Under the pieces are notes generated by a model. It saw only the letters and a program-made list of their open reading frames with translations. It was not told the DNA's origin and did no database searches. From contig CAXKVR010000034.1 in assembly GCA_964058845.1 (NCBI GenBank), positions 806,001 through 870,000 on the forward strand: 64,000 bases of DNA, written 5' to 3'. Source of the stretch: Carex sylvatica. Lineage: Eukaryota; Streptophyta; Magnoliopsida; Poales; Cyperaceae. Every line of letters starts with the position of its first letter. The stretch's first letter is position 1. The position numbers and the translations under genes were made by a program. This document shows, piece by piece, positions 49,067-60,769 of this stretch.

Positions 49067-50086
49067 AAACTAAAAAATGTCCCCATAATTCCTAGCCACC
49101 CCTTTCACTATTGCATCTAACTAAATAATATTAACCAGTTATGTACAATATCAATTGTGATTCACTAATTAGAATATGTTCTCTTTTTTTATTTTGGGTG
49201 AAGGTCCTTATGTTCTTTTCTTTTCATATTTGCTCATGATTCTCATAATCCTGCCGCCCAAAGTAACAATTAATATTATCCCATGCATTCCGAATAGACA
49301 CCGAATTAAACATGACTTAAATTTAGATAACTGAAATTTCAGTTAAATCATAGGATGCGGACCCGTATTAGAAGGATATCAACAATGCTAAATGATTTGT
49401 TTCTCCCATTTAAAACAGATTCTGTAATAATGAGTCATGAGCAAAAATGTTTTCACTGACACCCCACACATTTATATTAACACAACATTTTTAATAAAAT
49501 TTAATGTATGGACAATTTTAGTTCTCTTTAAATGTTTTGCTGATTATCACATTTTTCCATAGTATAATTAATGTAGTGGTCATTTATTAAATTATTTGAT
49601 TCCCATACTTGCAAGATATTTTTTTTCTTTTTTTATTTTATTTTACATTGAGGTAATCTTTCTCATAGAAATATATATAACTACAAACTTTACACGAAAA
49701 CTAACAATTCAATTGAAATTTTAAGCATTGAGCCATCAATTAATTTCCACTCAAACCAGATTAATCCAAGGTATGTATTTAACTTTTTTTGTAATTTTTT
49801 ATATTATGATAAACTTGCTTTAATTTTGATACTTTTATTTACGAAAAAAAGACGGCTGCTGAAAAAATTGTAAACTTGCTTTAATTTGTAAACTTTATGA
49901 AAAAATTGTTAGCTTCTCGGAAACCCCGAATTGATATTATTTTGAAGCATCGATCGTTGTTCCGGTTGCTAAGTGCATTCCAGTAGATGCATGAATCCGT
50001 TGTTTGATACTTATTATATATAGTTTATTTTAATTAAAATTGTTTATTAATGTTTTGTAACTAATTTATATTTATTAATTGAATAG
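49067..50086. other. Spacer before the FAR1/MULE transposase, with a diverged hairpin copy
   Basis: At about 49283-49365 the phrase CCGAATAGACACCGA is followed by TAACTGAAATTTCAGTTA and ATAGGATGCGGACC. This is the order of the hairpin family seen at 8408 and 34668 but with a different central palindrome. The rest may be the upstream part of the MULE; its terminal inverted repeat was not identified. Confidence 0.45.
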
Positions 50087-51780
50087 ATGGATCAATCTTC
50101 TAACCAATCGGAAGAAAATCTAGAAAATCAAGCTTTGAATGGTGCAAATAAAAGCAATCAGCTTCTTAGTTTGAAGTTTGAAAATCGTGATGATTTGCTT
50201 CGTGTCGTTCGTAAATTATATGGTGCTAAAGGTTATGTGCTAACAACTCGTGGTTCACGATCAAATAAATTTTTGATTTTGCATTGCGACAGAGGCGGTG
50301 TATATCGAGACACCCGAAAAGTTCCTTCTGAACTACGAAAAAGAAGCACTAACAGTCGTCTCATTGGTTGCCCTTTCGAAATTAAAGAGAAAAAACAAGA
50401 TAATGGTTTCTAGATAGTGGAGATTAAAAATTTATCACACAACCATGAGCCATCGAGTAATATTTATGGGCATCCATTTTCTCGTCAGTTGTTGCTCAAT
50501 GAATTAACAAGCGTTAAACAGATGAGTCAATCGGGAGCACCACCAAGGCAAATTTTGACCTCACTTCGACAACAGAATTCCACACTTTGAGCTATATCAA
50601 GAACAATTTACAATGCTAAAGCAAAGATTAGACGAGACAACCTTGGAGGTTGAACTTTGATTGAAGCATTGTTTGAGGAACTTGGAAAATGTGGTTTCAT
50701 TTATAATTATTTGCAAAAATCAAGATGGACAACTCACACACATTTTTTTTTGCGCATCCTTTATCAATGGAACTAACCAAAAACTTTTCTAATATCTTTG
50801 TAATGGATTGCACCTACAAAACAAACCGATATAAAATGCCCTTACTTGATATTGTCGGTGTATCAAGCTTCAATAGTTCATTTTATTCTTGTTTTGTCTT
50901 CCTTGAAAGGGAAGCAGAAGAAAATTACATCTGGGTGCTCAAAATGCTTAGAAAAATTATAGGTGTTGATAAGCAACCTTCTGTCATCGTGTCTGATAGA
51001 GCTTTAGATGAACGCCATGGTTATTGTGTTTCTGACAACTATTAATATTTTGTGCATCTGACATATTAACAAGAATATCCAAGGTAAATGTAATGGGTAT
51101 TTTGATACGCAAGAAGCTTGGGATACATTTATATTCTATTGGTGTGGTGTGGTGGCCTCCATAGACGAAGCTATTTTTGAGAAGTTATGGTCTGACTTGG
51201 AGATTTTTTATGAAGTGAAGAAAGATGCCATTACTTATATAAAAAAGGTTCTCTGTATATATTGTTTATTATTTTTTCATTGTTTCTCTTTACTATATTT
51301 CATTAATTAATACTTCTCCCAAAAAATATGTTATATTTTTATCAAATCTCAAAATATTCATTTTTTTTACGAACATGGCTACCTTTTAAAGAGAAGTTCG
51401 TTGCTGCATGGACTGACAAGCATTTGCATTTTGGTAATCGAGTTTCGTCAAGAGCTGAAGTGGCACATGCAAAACTAAAGAATTATTTACAGGTGTCCAC
51501 AGGTGACCTTTATTAAGTGAAGAAGAACATTTGCTTAGCTATTGAGAATGAATTTCAAGATATAACAACGAAACTAGCCGCTGAAAAGATACGAGTTCCA
51601 CACCAATGCAATATTCCTGCATCCAAGAACATAATACATCATGTGTCAGAGTATGCATTGAAGGAACTGATGAAGCAATATGAAAAAATCCAGCAAGGTA
51701 CACCTAAAACAAATAATATGGAGCACTCCAGTAGTGTCTCTATGTGGCAATATAATATGAAATTTACAATCATAATATAA
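50087..51780 (+). pseudogene. FAR1-type MULE transposase, decayed
   Basis: Remnant of a Mutator-like transposase of the FAR1/FHY3 lineage. The first 108 codons carry the FAR1-type DNA-binding finger: LHCDRGGVYR, then SRLIGCPFEIK and, after an in-frame TAG at 50411-50413 that replaces a Trp codon, NLSHNHEP. A second segment (about 50720-51040) is the catalytic core, with NIFVMDCTYKTNRYKMPLLD and PSVIVSDRALDE giving two of the acidic residues. A third (51350-51515) has NRVSSRAEVAHAKLKNYLQV, where the last catalytic Glu is expected. Further stops and frameshifts separate the pieces, and an A/T-rich stretch at 51240-51370 interrupts the last two. Not functional. Confidence 0.88.
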
Positions 51781-52018
51781 CACTCGAATTGAAGGTGTTT
51801 GGAGCACTTTAGTAGTGTCTCTATATTGCAATATAGTAGGGCATTTACAACCCTAATACAAGACTCGAATTGAAGGTGTATGAAACACTCTAGTAGTGTC
51901 TCCAGATGGCAAGATAATATGATATTTACACTAGTGTCTCCAAATGGCAAGATAATAGGGCATTTACAACTCCAATACAACATTTCAATTGATGGCGTTT
52001 GGAGCACTCTAGTAGTTG
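51712..52018. repeat. 81-bp minisatellite, first block (about 4 units)
   Basis: Units follow TGGAGCACTCTAGTAGTGTC ... AATTGAAGGTGTT. They begin directly after the transposase remnant and are cut off at about 52018 by the Gypsy fragment. One unit is partly duplicated internally (TGTCTCCA.ATGGCAAGATA twice). Confidence 0.85.
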
Positions 52019-52339
52019 TTCACACAAAAGCGTATGGTACAAAGTTTCAGTACAGCAAGCTATACCTTTTAACCTTTAATACACCTTCGGTTCAAACTGC
52101 AAGTGCACAGTCCTATCGAGTAGTATATCGTCGGGTATCGATCACATGGACGGTTCAAATCTAAACTGGACTCTACTTAAATCAGTTAAAGACTAGAAGT
52201 GAGAAATGGTTGGTTTTTGGTATTTAATTCCTAATCAGTTCAATAACAGTAATTAAATGAAAGACAGTAAATAAACTTGGTTTAAATCAATAATAAAAGA
52301 CGTTTCCAGGGTTTCAGACTTATCTCAATTCTGCCTCTC

Positions 52340-55300
52340 AGTCCCTGACACGGACCGTGTAGTTTCCTACACGGGTTGTATCAGCTTACACGAGTCATGT
52401 ACTGTTATACACGGGTCGTGTGGACTTTGAGTTAATGCACCAGTCACTGTTTCTTTATGTGGTTCCTTTGTGTAGGGTTCAACTGACCATACCTAATGTT
52501 TCTAAACCTCAATTGTCGTATGTTGGTTTATTAACTTGGTATGGAATCTGCAATATCTGCCCTCTTTGGGCTCTAAACCTCAACTGTCGTATATTGGTTC
52601 GAGTTACCAAGTTACTTGTTTGGAATACTAAAGGTAACCTCTTATCTGTCGATAAGAGAAAATGTTCACCTTCCGGCTACTAGTTGGTTTCCCCTGTCGG
52701 ATCACTAATCCTACCTCATGTACTTAGTCTGGTTGAAAGATCAAATTGGACACAGTACCTTATAGATGTGGCCTCATCTAGTGATCAAACCAAATAATAA
52801 TCAAACAATTCAAACTAAGCAATTAAAATCAATCACAATCAAGCAAACACAAATTTCAACGCAAAAATCCAATAACTAGATGCAAAATAAAATATTCGAT
52901 TACATCTTAACCCTAGAAACTAATAAAACTACTCAAACATAGTACTAAAACAGATAACAAAGATAAAGGAATAAGAATTCATTATAAAACCCGAAGTACA
53001 AAGAAGATCCACAATAAAAACTCGCGTCCTTTGCTTCTCAACTTCGTCTCCAAGCAATAACCGTCAATGTCTAACCCTAGAATTCTCTCTACTCCAGAAT
53101 ACCTTTCTAGTGCAAGAAATTCCCTTTTTATAGCCTTTGGCCGACTTTCCTTCCATCAGATTTCTTTCCAAAACTCTAGATCTCTTTCCGGATTTGTTTG
53201 ATACGACCCGTGTAACATCCTATACGGGTCGTGTGCCTGTGTCTCTTCTGAGGTCGAGTCAGCAGTCGTGTCTGTGGTTGAGTTGAGATTGATATGACCC
53301 GCACAAGATAGTACACGGGTCGTGCAAACACTTCTCAAATTCTAGATTCTCCTCGATTTCATTTCATTCCTGCAAAATAAGAACAAACTTGCAGCAGTAC
53401 CACATTCTATGGATATTTTAATGAAATACGACCGATTAAATAATTCTAGACACAGGTTTTGGTACAAAATATAGGTCAGAAAGTAGATACGTTTGCAGGA
53501 TATCAAATTGCCCAAGCTGAAATCTTGCTTGTCCTCAAGTAAAAATCCTAACTCAGGTACCAGGTAGGTCTTTGGATTAACTAAATGCAAATGAAATTCT
53601 AAATGTGAAAAATTTATGTGAGCTTGCTATTGTTAAGAACCCAGGAATCATTTTGGTCAATAACTTGGATTTCCTTGACAACTTTTGATTCACCCCACAA
53701 ATTGACTAATCAGACTTCCTATTTGTGAGATGCTTTAATAGTTGTAAAGACTAATTACTCGAGTGATCAATATTCTATTTTTTTTTACTAAAGCTGAGCC
53801 CTCGTTTGTGGTGATTTTCTTTCTTTTTGCCCCCCCCCCCCAAGCTTGTAATAAGCTTAAGTTAGAAAGTTGTGGACTTTATGTGTTGATGTATGCAAAA
53901 TTTCTATAGTTTTTTAAGTTTGGGAGACGAGCTCAAAGACGCCCAATAGGACTTATTGTCAGTACTCTTATGTTCTCCATCTTTTATTTCATCTTTTTTT
54001 TTGTTTTTGTTTTTCTCTTTATTTTATCGTCTTTTTTTCATTTGCATACACCATGAATACACACATCCAATGGTATTCATTCATACCAATGGATATCCCA
54101 ATCTTTCTTTATTAAAAATCCCGTTTCCCTATTTTAAAGGCACATTTCAGTTTTCAAAATAGTTTTTTCGATACAGTTCAAGATTTTCATCTTTTCAGGT
54201 TCTCAAAACATCCCATCTTAAGTAGTCTGTTAATTAACCATGGGGTTAGTTCCAAATTTTCAAGGTCATCCTAATTTTTTTCAAAATTTTTTAAAGAAAT
54301 CCTTAATTCAAGCAATTCACGCAAATTATTCACCTACAAATGCATGAAAAAGTAAATATGCCCTAAATGACAAAAGTAAACGAGTCCTAAATGCAAAAGT
54401 CTCCCCCCAAGCTTAGTCTGAGCATTGTCCTCAATGCTTCAAGACTAAAAAGATAGAAAAAGATATAAAACTCGGGGAAAAGAAAACCAGACACAACGCG
54501 CGTTTAGATCAACTCATTTTTCTCATTCCGTACCACTGTCGCGCCTCCTTTCTTTGGCACCACATGAACGGGACTCACCCATTTGCTATCAGAGATTGGG
54601 TAGATAATACCGGCATCAAGGAGTTTCAAAATCTCCTTTTTGACTACCTCTTTCATATTGGGGTTGAGTCGTCGCTGGTGCTCAACAGATAGCTTGTGAT
54701 AATCCTCGAGTAAGATCCGATGCGAGCAGATAGATGGATGGATTCCCTTCAGGTCCTTGATTGAATATCCGATTGTGCCTTTGTGAATCTTCAGCTTTTC
54801 CAAGAGTTTAGCGGTCTAATCAGAGTTTAAACCTGCATTTACAATCACAGGACAAGACTTATCGGGGCCCAGGAACTCGTACCTGAGGTTAGATGACAGA
54901 GGCTTGAGCTCAGGAGTTGGAAGCTCTGTTTGGCTGTTGTCACTGTCCGTGTTAGATGTGTCAGACCCGTGTAGCACCCTCGTGTCAGCCTTGTCCGACT
55001 CGGCCTCTCTGTTCTGTTTCTCAGAAAGTGATGTACGGTCCGTGTGGGATCCATCCGGTCCGTGTCCTAGGTTCTCCAGATTGGCAGTTCGCGCATCTGC
55101 TGCACAAATTGACCCCAATTCGCCTGTTTCAACCTGCAACTCGGATAAGAAATCAGAATAGTACCTTAACGAATTGTTGACTTTCTCAAGAAAGTAGTCC
55201 TCGGCCAAGTCTGTCAAGCAATCTTCGATCACATCAATCCTAAAACAAGACTCAGTTGGTGATGGATACTTCATGGCGCGGTCTATCTGGAATTTCACCC

Positions 55301-56215
55301 TCTCCCCTCCAAAGTTCAAAGTTAGTGTTCCTTGACACATATCAATTATTGCACCTGCAGTTCTCAGAAAAGGTCGTCCCAGAATAATGGGGACTTCCTT
55401 ATCTTCTTCCATTTCCATTACAATAAAATCAACAGGTACAAAGTACTTACCAACCTGAACAGGTACATCTTCCACTATGCCAAGTGGAAGTCTTACCGAG
55501 GAGTCCTCTAGCTGTAATGTCATTCGCGTAGGTCTAAAATCACCTACCCCCATTCAATCAAATATGGTGCATGGCATGAGACTCACGCTTGCTCCCAAAT
55601 CGCACAGAGCCTTTTTGATCGTGGCTTTCCCTATAATGCAAGGAATAGAAAACTTACCAGGGTCATCCAGTTTGGGTGGTAGCTCACTTTGCAGGATGGC
55701 ACTGCACTGCTCCGTTAATTTCACCGTCTCGTGCCCTCCCAAGATCCTCTTGTTGGATAAGATGTCTTTCAGGAACTTGGCATAGGTAGGCATTTGGACC
55801 AAAGCCTCGGTGAATGGAATGGTGATGTGCAGTTGTTTGAGAACATTGGCGAATTTAGCGAATTGCTCATTCAATTTGTTGTCAACTAGTCTCTGGGGGA
55901 AAGGAACAGGTGGCCGGTATGGTGGTGGTTTCACGGCCTCTTTCTGCTGACTGTTTGTGTCCTTCTGCACGACCCGTGTGTCAGTTGCACGGTCCGTGTG
56001 CGATGTGTTGCTTTCATGAACTGCGGGCTGTGTTGACTCTACACGGTCAGGGTTCTCAGGCTGTGGTTGTACGACCCGTGTTGAGTCTGCACGGTCCGTG
56101 TGCACAGGGGTCGCTTCATTCACAGTGGGTCGTGTAGCTTTGGTACGACCTGGATTTCCCTCCATTGGTGGGTCTGACACGGTCCGTGTAACTTCTGTAC
56201 GGTCCGTGTGCTTGA
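52340..56215. repeat. ACACGG(A/G)(C/T)CGTGT palindromes in the Gypsy fragment
   Basis: Palindromes such as CACGGACCGTGT and ACACGGGTCGTGT are seen near 52348, 52368, 52411, 53205-53231, 53296-53325, 54945-54975, 55032-55064, 55970-56000, 56040, 56070-56102 and 56178-56210. They usually come in pairs about 15-25 bases apart, one of the GGACC type and one of the GGGTC type. Confidence 0.82.
54504..56180 (-). pseudogene. Athila-like gag-protease-RT remnant
   Basis: Read on the minus strand from 56180. A tail of low complexity is rich in HTDRA and TRVVQ repeats. Then comes FANVLKQLHITIPFTEALVQ (gag C-terminal region), the protease block ALCDLGASVSLMP and, after one stop at about 55554, EDKEVPIILGRPFLRTAGAI. 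After another stop at about 54816 the RT N-terminus follows: KKEILKLLDAGIIYPISDSK and WVSPVHVVPKKGG. RT ends before its YVDD motif. Order and motifs fit Athila/Tat-type Ty3/Gypsy polyproteins. It lacks start, catalytic RT and integrase, so it is dead. Confidence 0.88.
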
Positions 56216-56224
56216 AGTTTTTTG

Positions 56225-56380
56225 GACCCTAATGCAACCCTAATGCAACACTCCAATTGAATTTTTTTGGAGCACTCTACTAGTCCCTATAAGGTGAGAT
56301 AATATGGCATTTACAACCCTAATACAACACTTGAATTGAAGGTCTATGGAGCACACTGGTAGTGTCTCCAGATGGCAAGA
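56225..56380. repeat. 81-bp minisatellite, second block (about 2 units)
   Basis: TGGAGCACTCTACTAGTCCC and TGGAGCACACTGGTAGTGTC units follow the right edge of the Gypsy fragment, then stop at about 56380. Confidence 0.8.
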
Positions 56381-57009
56381 TAATTTCAAGAAAGAGATAT
56401 AATTTTAAGAAAGTAAAATATTGAAGAAGAGATATAATTTTAAGAAAGTAAAATATTGGAGATGACGATTTTATTTTCTATGATTTAAAATATCTATGAA
56501 TGGAATACTAATAATTTGTACAAAGGACATATCAATGAGAGCAATAAATTTCTATTATTATGCATAGGCTATCATGGCAAATATTGAAGGATATATTCAT
56601 AGTAATAAATTTTATTTAAAAAATTAATGCGGCTGGTATGAAAGGAATAAATTTGGCGTCCATCTATGTATATAAACATAGCAAATATGTGACTGCATTC
56701 TATTTTCTCACATTCGGGCTCACCATGGCTTATGCAAAAATTAATATGCAAAGTTGTATTTTTATATATTAATAGTTATTAATATATATTTTATCGGGTA
56801 TTTATACGGGTATTGGGTCGGTTCGGTTATGGTTTGGATAATTAAATGAAACACATATCCTACCCATTACAGTATCGGTTCCGATTCGGATCCGAGTCGT
56901 ATGTTAAATTATTAATTTTGTAACCGTACCCATAATTTAACTGTTTATATTTTTTAAACCATACCCTATCCAAATTAATATGATCCGGGTAATCGGGTAA
57001 AAGTAGCAC
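56381..57009. other. AT-rich insertion between minisatellite blocks
   Basis: A unit of about 35 bp (AGATATAATTTTAAGAAAGT) is duplicated in tandem at 56395-56460. The right part (56790-57005) is rich in GGGTA/TACCC words (CGGGTATTTATACGGGTATT, GATCCGGGTAATCGGGTAAA) and ends AAGTAGCACCTCT, resembling a dispersed plant repeat. No gene. Confidence 0.5.
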
Positions 57010-57490
57010 CTCTATTCATGGTGTTTGGAGCACTCTAGTAGTGTCTATATGACAAGATAATAAGGCATTTACAACCCTAATACAACACTCGAATTGAAGG
57101 TGTTTGGAGCACACTAGTAGTGTCTCCAGATGACAAGATAATAGGGCATTTAAACCCTAATACAACACTCTAATTGAAGGTGTTTGAGGCACTAGTAGTG
57201 TCTCTATATGACAAGATAATAGGATAATTACAATCCTAATACAACACTCCAATTGAAGGTGTTTGGAGCACTCTAGTAGAGTCTCTATATGGTAATATTA
57301 TAGAGTTTTTATAACCCTAATACAACACTCCAATTGAAGGTGTTTGGAGCACTCTAGTATTGTCTCCAGAGGACAAGACAATATGGCATTTAAAATCCTA
57401 ATACAACACTCCAATTGAAGGTGTTTTGGGCACTCTAATATTGTCTCTATATGACAAAATAATTGGGCATTTATAACCCCAATACAACAC
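57010..57490. repeat. 81-bp minisatellite, third block (6 units)
   Basis: Six units in tandem, most starting TGGAGCACTCTAGTAGTGTC and ending AATTGAAGGTGTT. Unit length stays close to 81 bp. The array stops at about 57490 at a junction with Copia gag sequence. Confidence 0.88.
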
Positions 57491-57752
57491 TCACTACGAA
57501 GCTTAGGATAATGTCCATGACCAACTGTTTGCCCAATAGACAATTAAGCTCATTCAGTCGCTCTATATTGCTTGACATACGAAGCATGTGAGCATTGATA
57601 GAGTTGCTCTCAACCTTTTCAGGTTTCACAGGGACCAGTGTATTCATTTCTTTCTTGAAATGAACGTAACGAGAAAGAAGTTCCCTTAGCCATGTTCTAT
57701 ATTGTAAAGACTTTTGTTCATGTAATATTTTATTCAATAATAAAACTCCCAC
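57491..57752 (-). pseudogene. Copia gag fragment
   Basis: The minus strand reads ILHEQKSLQYRTWLRELLSR, then SINAHMLRMSSNIERLNELN and GKQLVMDIILS. The NAHML.M...IE.L..L.......D.ILS pattern is typical of Ty1/Copia gag (UBN2-type). It is cut at 57490 by the minisatellite junction and has no zinc knuckle, protease or later domains. Confidence 0.75.
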
Positions 57753-59000
57753 TACGAATTTTATTTAATCCCAATTCATGGTAGGACCAAGATCCCTATT
57801 TTTACTAAGGCACAAGCTAGCGGTGGCATAAAACTTGGCCGTTAGCTATCTTAGGTAAGCAACTCTTTGCTAATCACATCGTATGTGACTCTTGGTTTCA
57901 TTAAAGCATCATATGTTTCAACGAATCTCTGCCCCGGGCCCAAAACTATTTTGGAAATCACCGATAAGTAACCTCACTCTATTTGATACGATATGTCGGA
58001 CATATCCCTCAACTACCAAGGTAAAAGTTCCAGACGCCTACTGAGTAGGAACACGCTAACCTTCGAACAGGGCTATGAAGATGATAGAGTAGGAATGACA
58101 GATTCACTTAATTATTAGGTGGAATTTGTTGTTTATTTAAAAACATGTGAAGAGGTTAGATGGAACACATCCTTTTCACAGTGTTTATGCTTAACATTGT
58201 AAGCAGCCAGTTTATTTATGACACATAAAGAGGTCAGTTGGAAAGCCAAACGTAACCTTCTTTCACAGTGTAAAAAATATACCGACTCTAGGTACCTTCT
58301 ATCTTATAGAAGTAGCTTGGTTCCCTTTTAAAATGTTAAATCTCATTTTACACATTTTATTGTGGTATCAGTAAATTCTTATTTACTTTTATGTTGTAAA
58401 TCTAATTTACGTTTGTGACGTTCACGTTTATTTTTCTCAGTTCCTAATTCTTTATTTTGCAGCTTTGTATAAACTTTTTATACAGTAATTTTAAAAATAG
58501 TACGTCAATTCGGAAATGTAAAGTAATATTGTTAATGTGATAAAGTTCCTTTTGGGCTAACCATCTCGATAAGCAAAAGGGTTCCCAGGAAAGATCGGGG
58601 TCACATGGACCGCTCAGATTCAATTTTTCCTAGACAGAACCGTCTTCGACGTGCCGAGATGACAGTTCTTAGTTAGTTGCTTCATCACATTATTAGATAT
58701 TCTTTACATATCCAAAAGGTTTTCGAAAAAATATTTTATCTTTCTCAGATGCAAAATCGTACCAAGAAATTTGCATCTAAGGAAGCGTACAGAAAATAAA
58801 ATCCTATTTTGTCTTCCTCAGATGTGAAATCGTACCAAGAAATTCACATTTAAGGAAGTGTACAGAAAATTAAAACCTAATTTTAATTTTCTTAATCCAG
58901 AAATCGAACCAAGAAAATCGTATTTTATTCAGTTTAGTCTTTTAGTTGCAAATCTAATAATTAAACTGATATTCCATATGCAACTAAATTTGCAAAAAGG
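57753..59000 (-). other. Copia leader sequence with tandem stem-loops
   Basis: This lies upstream of the gag fragment on the minus strand, where the untranslated leader is expected. It has no open frame. It carries TTTCACAGTGT-type repeats (58160-58270) and a 73-bp tandem unit at about 58738-58920 that contains a hairpin with the loop ATCGTACCAAGAAA. Confidence 0.55.
58747..58851. repeat. Two stem-loops with compensatory changes
   Basis: Copy 1: AGATGCAAA (58747-58755), 14-base loop ATCGTACCAAGAAA, TTTGCATCT (58770-58778). Copy 2: AGATGTGAA (58820-58828), the same loop, TTCACATTT (58843-58851). Outer CTTCC/GGAAG bases extend the second stem. The stem bases changed in both arms while the loop stayed the same. 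Confidence 0.75.
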
Positions 59001-59039
59001 CATAATGTTTTAGAAATCAATCAGCGGGAGAGCCTTGTG

Positions 59040-59262
59040 CTCTGTAATTGGGTGCAGATGGATGACCCGCACTGGAGCATGTGATGTGCAGTTTCTGAAA
59101 TCGGCAAAGTCCTAAGTGCGGCTGGGATGATCCGCACTGAATCTAAATGCGGACGCATTAGGCTCGGACTTTTTATGTGAACTGCTGAGATGCTGGAAAT
59201 TTGGCTAAGTGAGGAGTGCAACCGCACTATCTGTGAGTGCGGGTGGATGACCCGCATTGAGA
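59040..59262. repeat. GTGCGG...CCGCAC palindrome cluster in the Gypsy non-coding part
   Basis: About five palindromes are present, for example GTGCGGCTGGGATGATCCGC (about 59118), TGCGGACGCA (about 59152) and GTGCGGGTGGATGACCCGCA (about 59236). The spacer phrase TTAGGCTCGGACTTTTT also appears in the solo LTR cluster at about 6690. Confidence 0.85.
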
Positions 59263-60769
59263 AGTATTTTATGCAGTTTTCATCTTTTCCTGCATTCTAA
59301 AGTCAAACAACCACAGTAACTTGATTCTAGATATATTCTATTCATTTTATATTCAAAGTACAAGATATTTGGAGCTATTTTATGGTAAAAACAAGATAGA
59401 ATGGTTATATAATTTATGCTTATCAAATCCCCCAAGCTTGAACATTGCTTGTCCCCAAGCAACATCTAAACTTGGACTACAATTCAATCTCTAATTTAAC
59501 CCCATATATCAAGTATACATTTCTCAAACTTTACATTTCTTACACTTAGGAAAAATTTGTATGATCTTGACAAAATTTAGAAATCTCAATGTAAATTTTT
59601 ACAATTTTTAAGTTCAACCCTTGGCTAATTATGATTCACCCCACAATTCGATTACTCTAACTTTTATTTTCTTAAAGGCTTAGAATTCAAAAACTATGAA
59701 AATCCAAATTCGTTTAAAATGATTACGCTCTTATTTGCAAAAAATCTTTAAAAATTCCCCCAAGCTTGGATCAAGCTTAGGTTAGAAAATCATGGACTTC
59801 GTATGTTGATATTTGCAAATTTCTAATTTTTTTTCTTTTGTTTCTTTTTATTTTGTGACACTATAATTCTTTATCCTTAGGACAAAACCGGTTAGTTATA
59901 GATAGTTAATCCATACCCAACCATTTTAATTCAAAAGTGCATATGCATGCTCATGGTTCAACCCTTCCATGACACGAACTCACATGTTTAGTGCGAACTC
60001 GATCACTTTATCGGGCAAACTAGCGGAGTAAGTGTCGATGATTCATTGCTATAAGTACGTCGTGTCGCCGTAACATAAGCAAGTGGAATTTTGTATTTTC
60101 TTAAAATTTTCAATTTTGAACAATTTTCAACATTTTTGCAAAATACCATGAAAACACACATCCATAGACATTAAATCATACCTATGGATATTCCGATCTT
60201 TCTAAATTCATTTTCCGTATATAAGTCACAATTTTGAAAAGAAATTTAAATTCCTAAGTTTCCATTTTCGTAAACCTTTATTTCCACAAAGTTTTTCGTC
60301 AAATTATGGGATTATTTCCAATTATTCTAAGGGCATTCCTAAAAACTTGTTTAAAATTCGTACTAAAATTTCTAATTTCCGTCAATCACTCAAATTTATC
60401 CTAGTTTTTATTTTTGCCAACTTTTAACACGAAAATTAAACATGATTTTATACTTTATGCCTAATTAGACAATTAAGTCCAATTATGCAAGACTCTATTT
60501 TTATAATCTCGTAAAACATCTTGATAAATTTTCCATTTCAAGCATTTAAGTTCAAAATCACAAATCCTACTCAAGGTCAAGTAAAAATTCAAGGTTATAA
60601 ATCCTAAAATATGTAAAATAATAAACATGCAAGCAAGATACAATTTTTTCCCATCCCCTAAGTTTAAATAAAGAAATGTCCTCAGTGCTAATAAAATAAA
60701 CTAAAAAGAGAGAAGAAACATGAACTACTCTACTAGCGTAAGGTGGTGGTAGTACTGTGCAAGATCACT

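Larger units (their letters stand above)
52019..56222 (-). mobile_element. Athila-like Gypsy fragment inserted in the minisatellite
   Basis: On the minus strand the order is gag/protease (55554-56180), protease and start of RT (54504-55553), then about 2.5 kb of non-coding DNA. The 81-bp array resumes on the far side, so the fragment sits inside it. The N-terminal gag, most of RT, RNase H, integrase and LTRs are missing. The non-coding part has CCCCAAGCTTG-rich phrases and GTCGGGTATCGATCACATGG-type sequence common near Athila/Tat internal ends. Palindromes of the ACACGGACCGTGT type occur in both coding and non-coding parts. Confidence 0.8.

Noticed and set aside
51639..52007. Cys-rich ORF over the 81-bp repeats as a real protein
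   Set aside because: The frame follows from the repeat length, and no start context or related protein is known to me. Kept only as a finding about frame conservation.
54904..56137. Plus-strand ORFs opposite the Gypsy gag/protease
   Set aside because: Shadow frames; the minus strand carries recognisable protease and RT motifs.
57010..57490. CRISPR array
   Set aside because: Units are directly tandem without unique spacers, and the DNA is from a plant nucleus.
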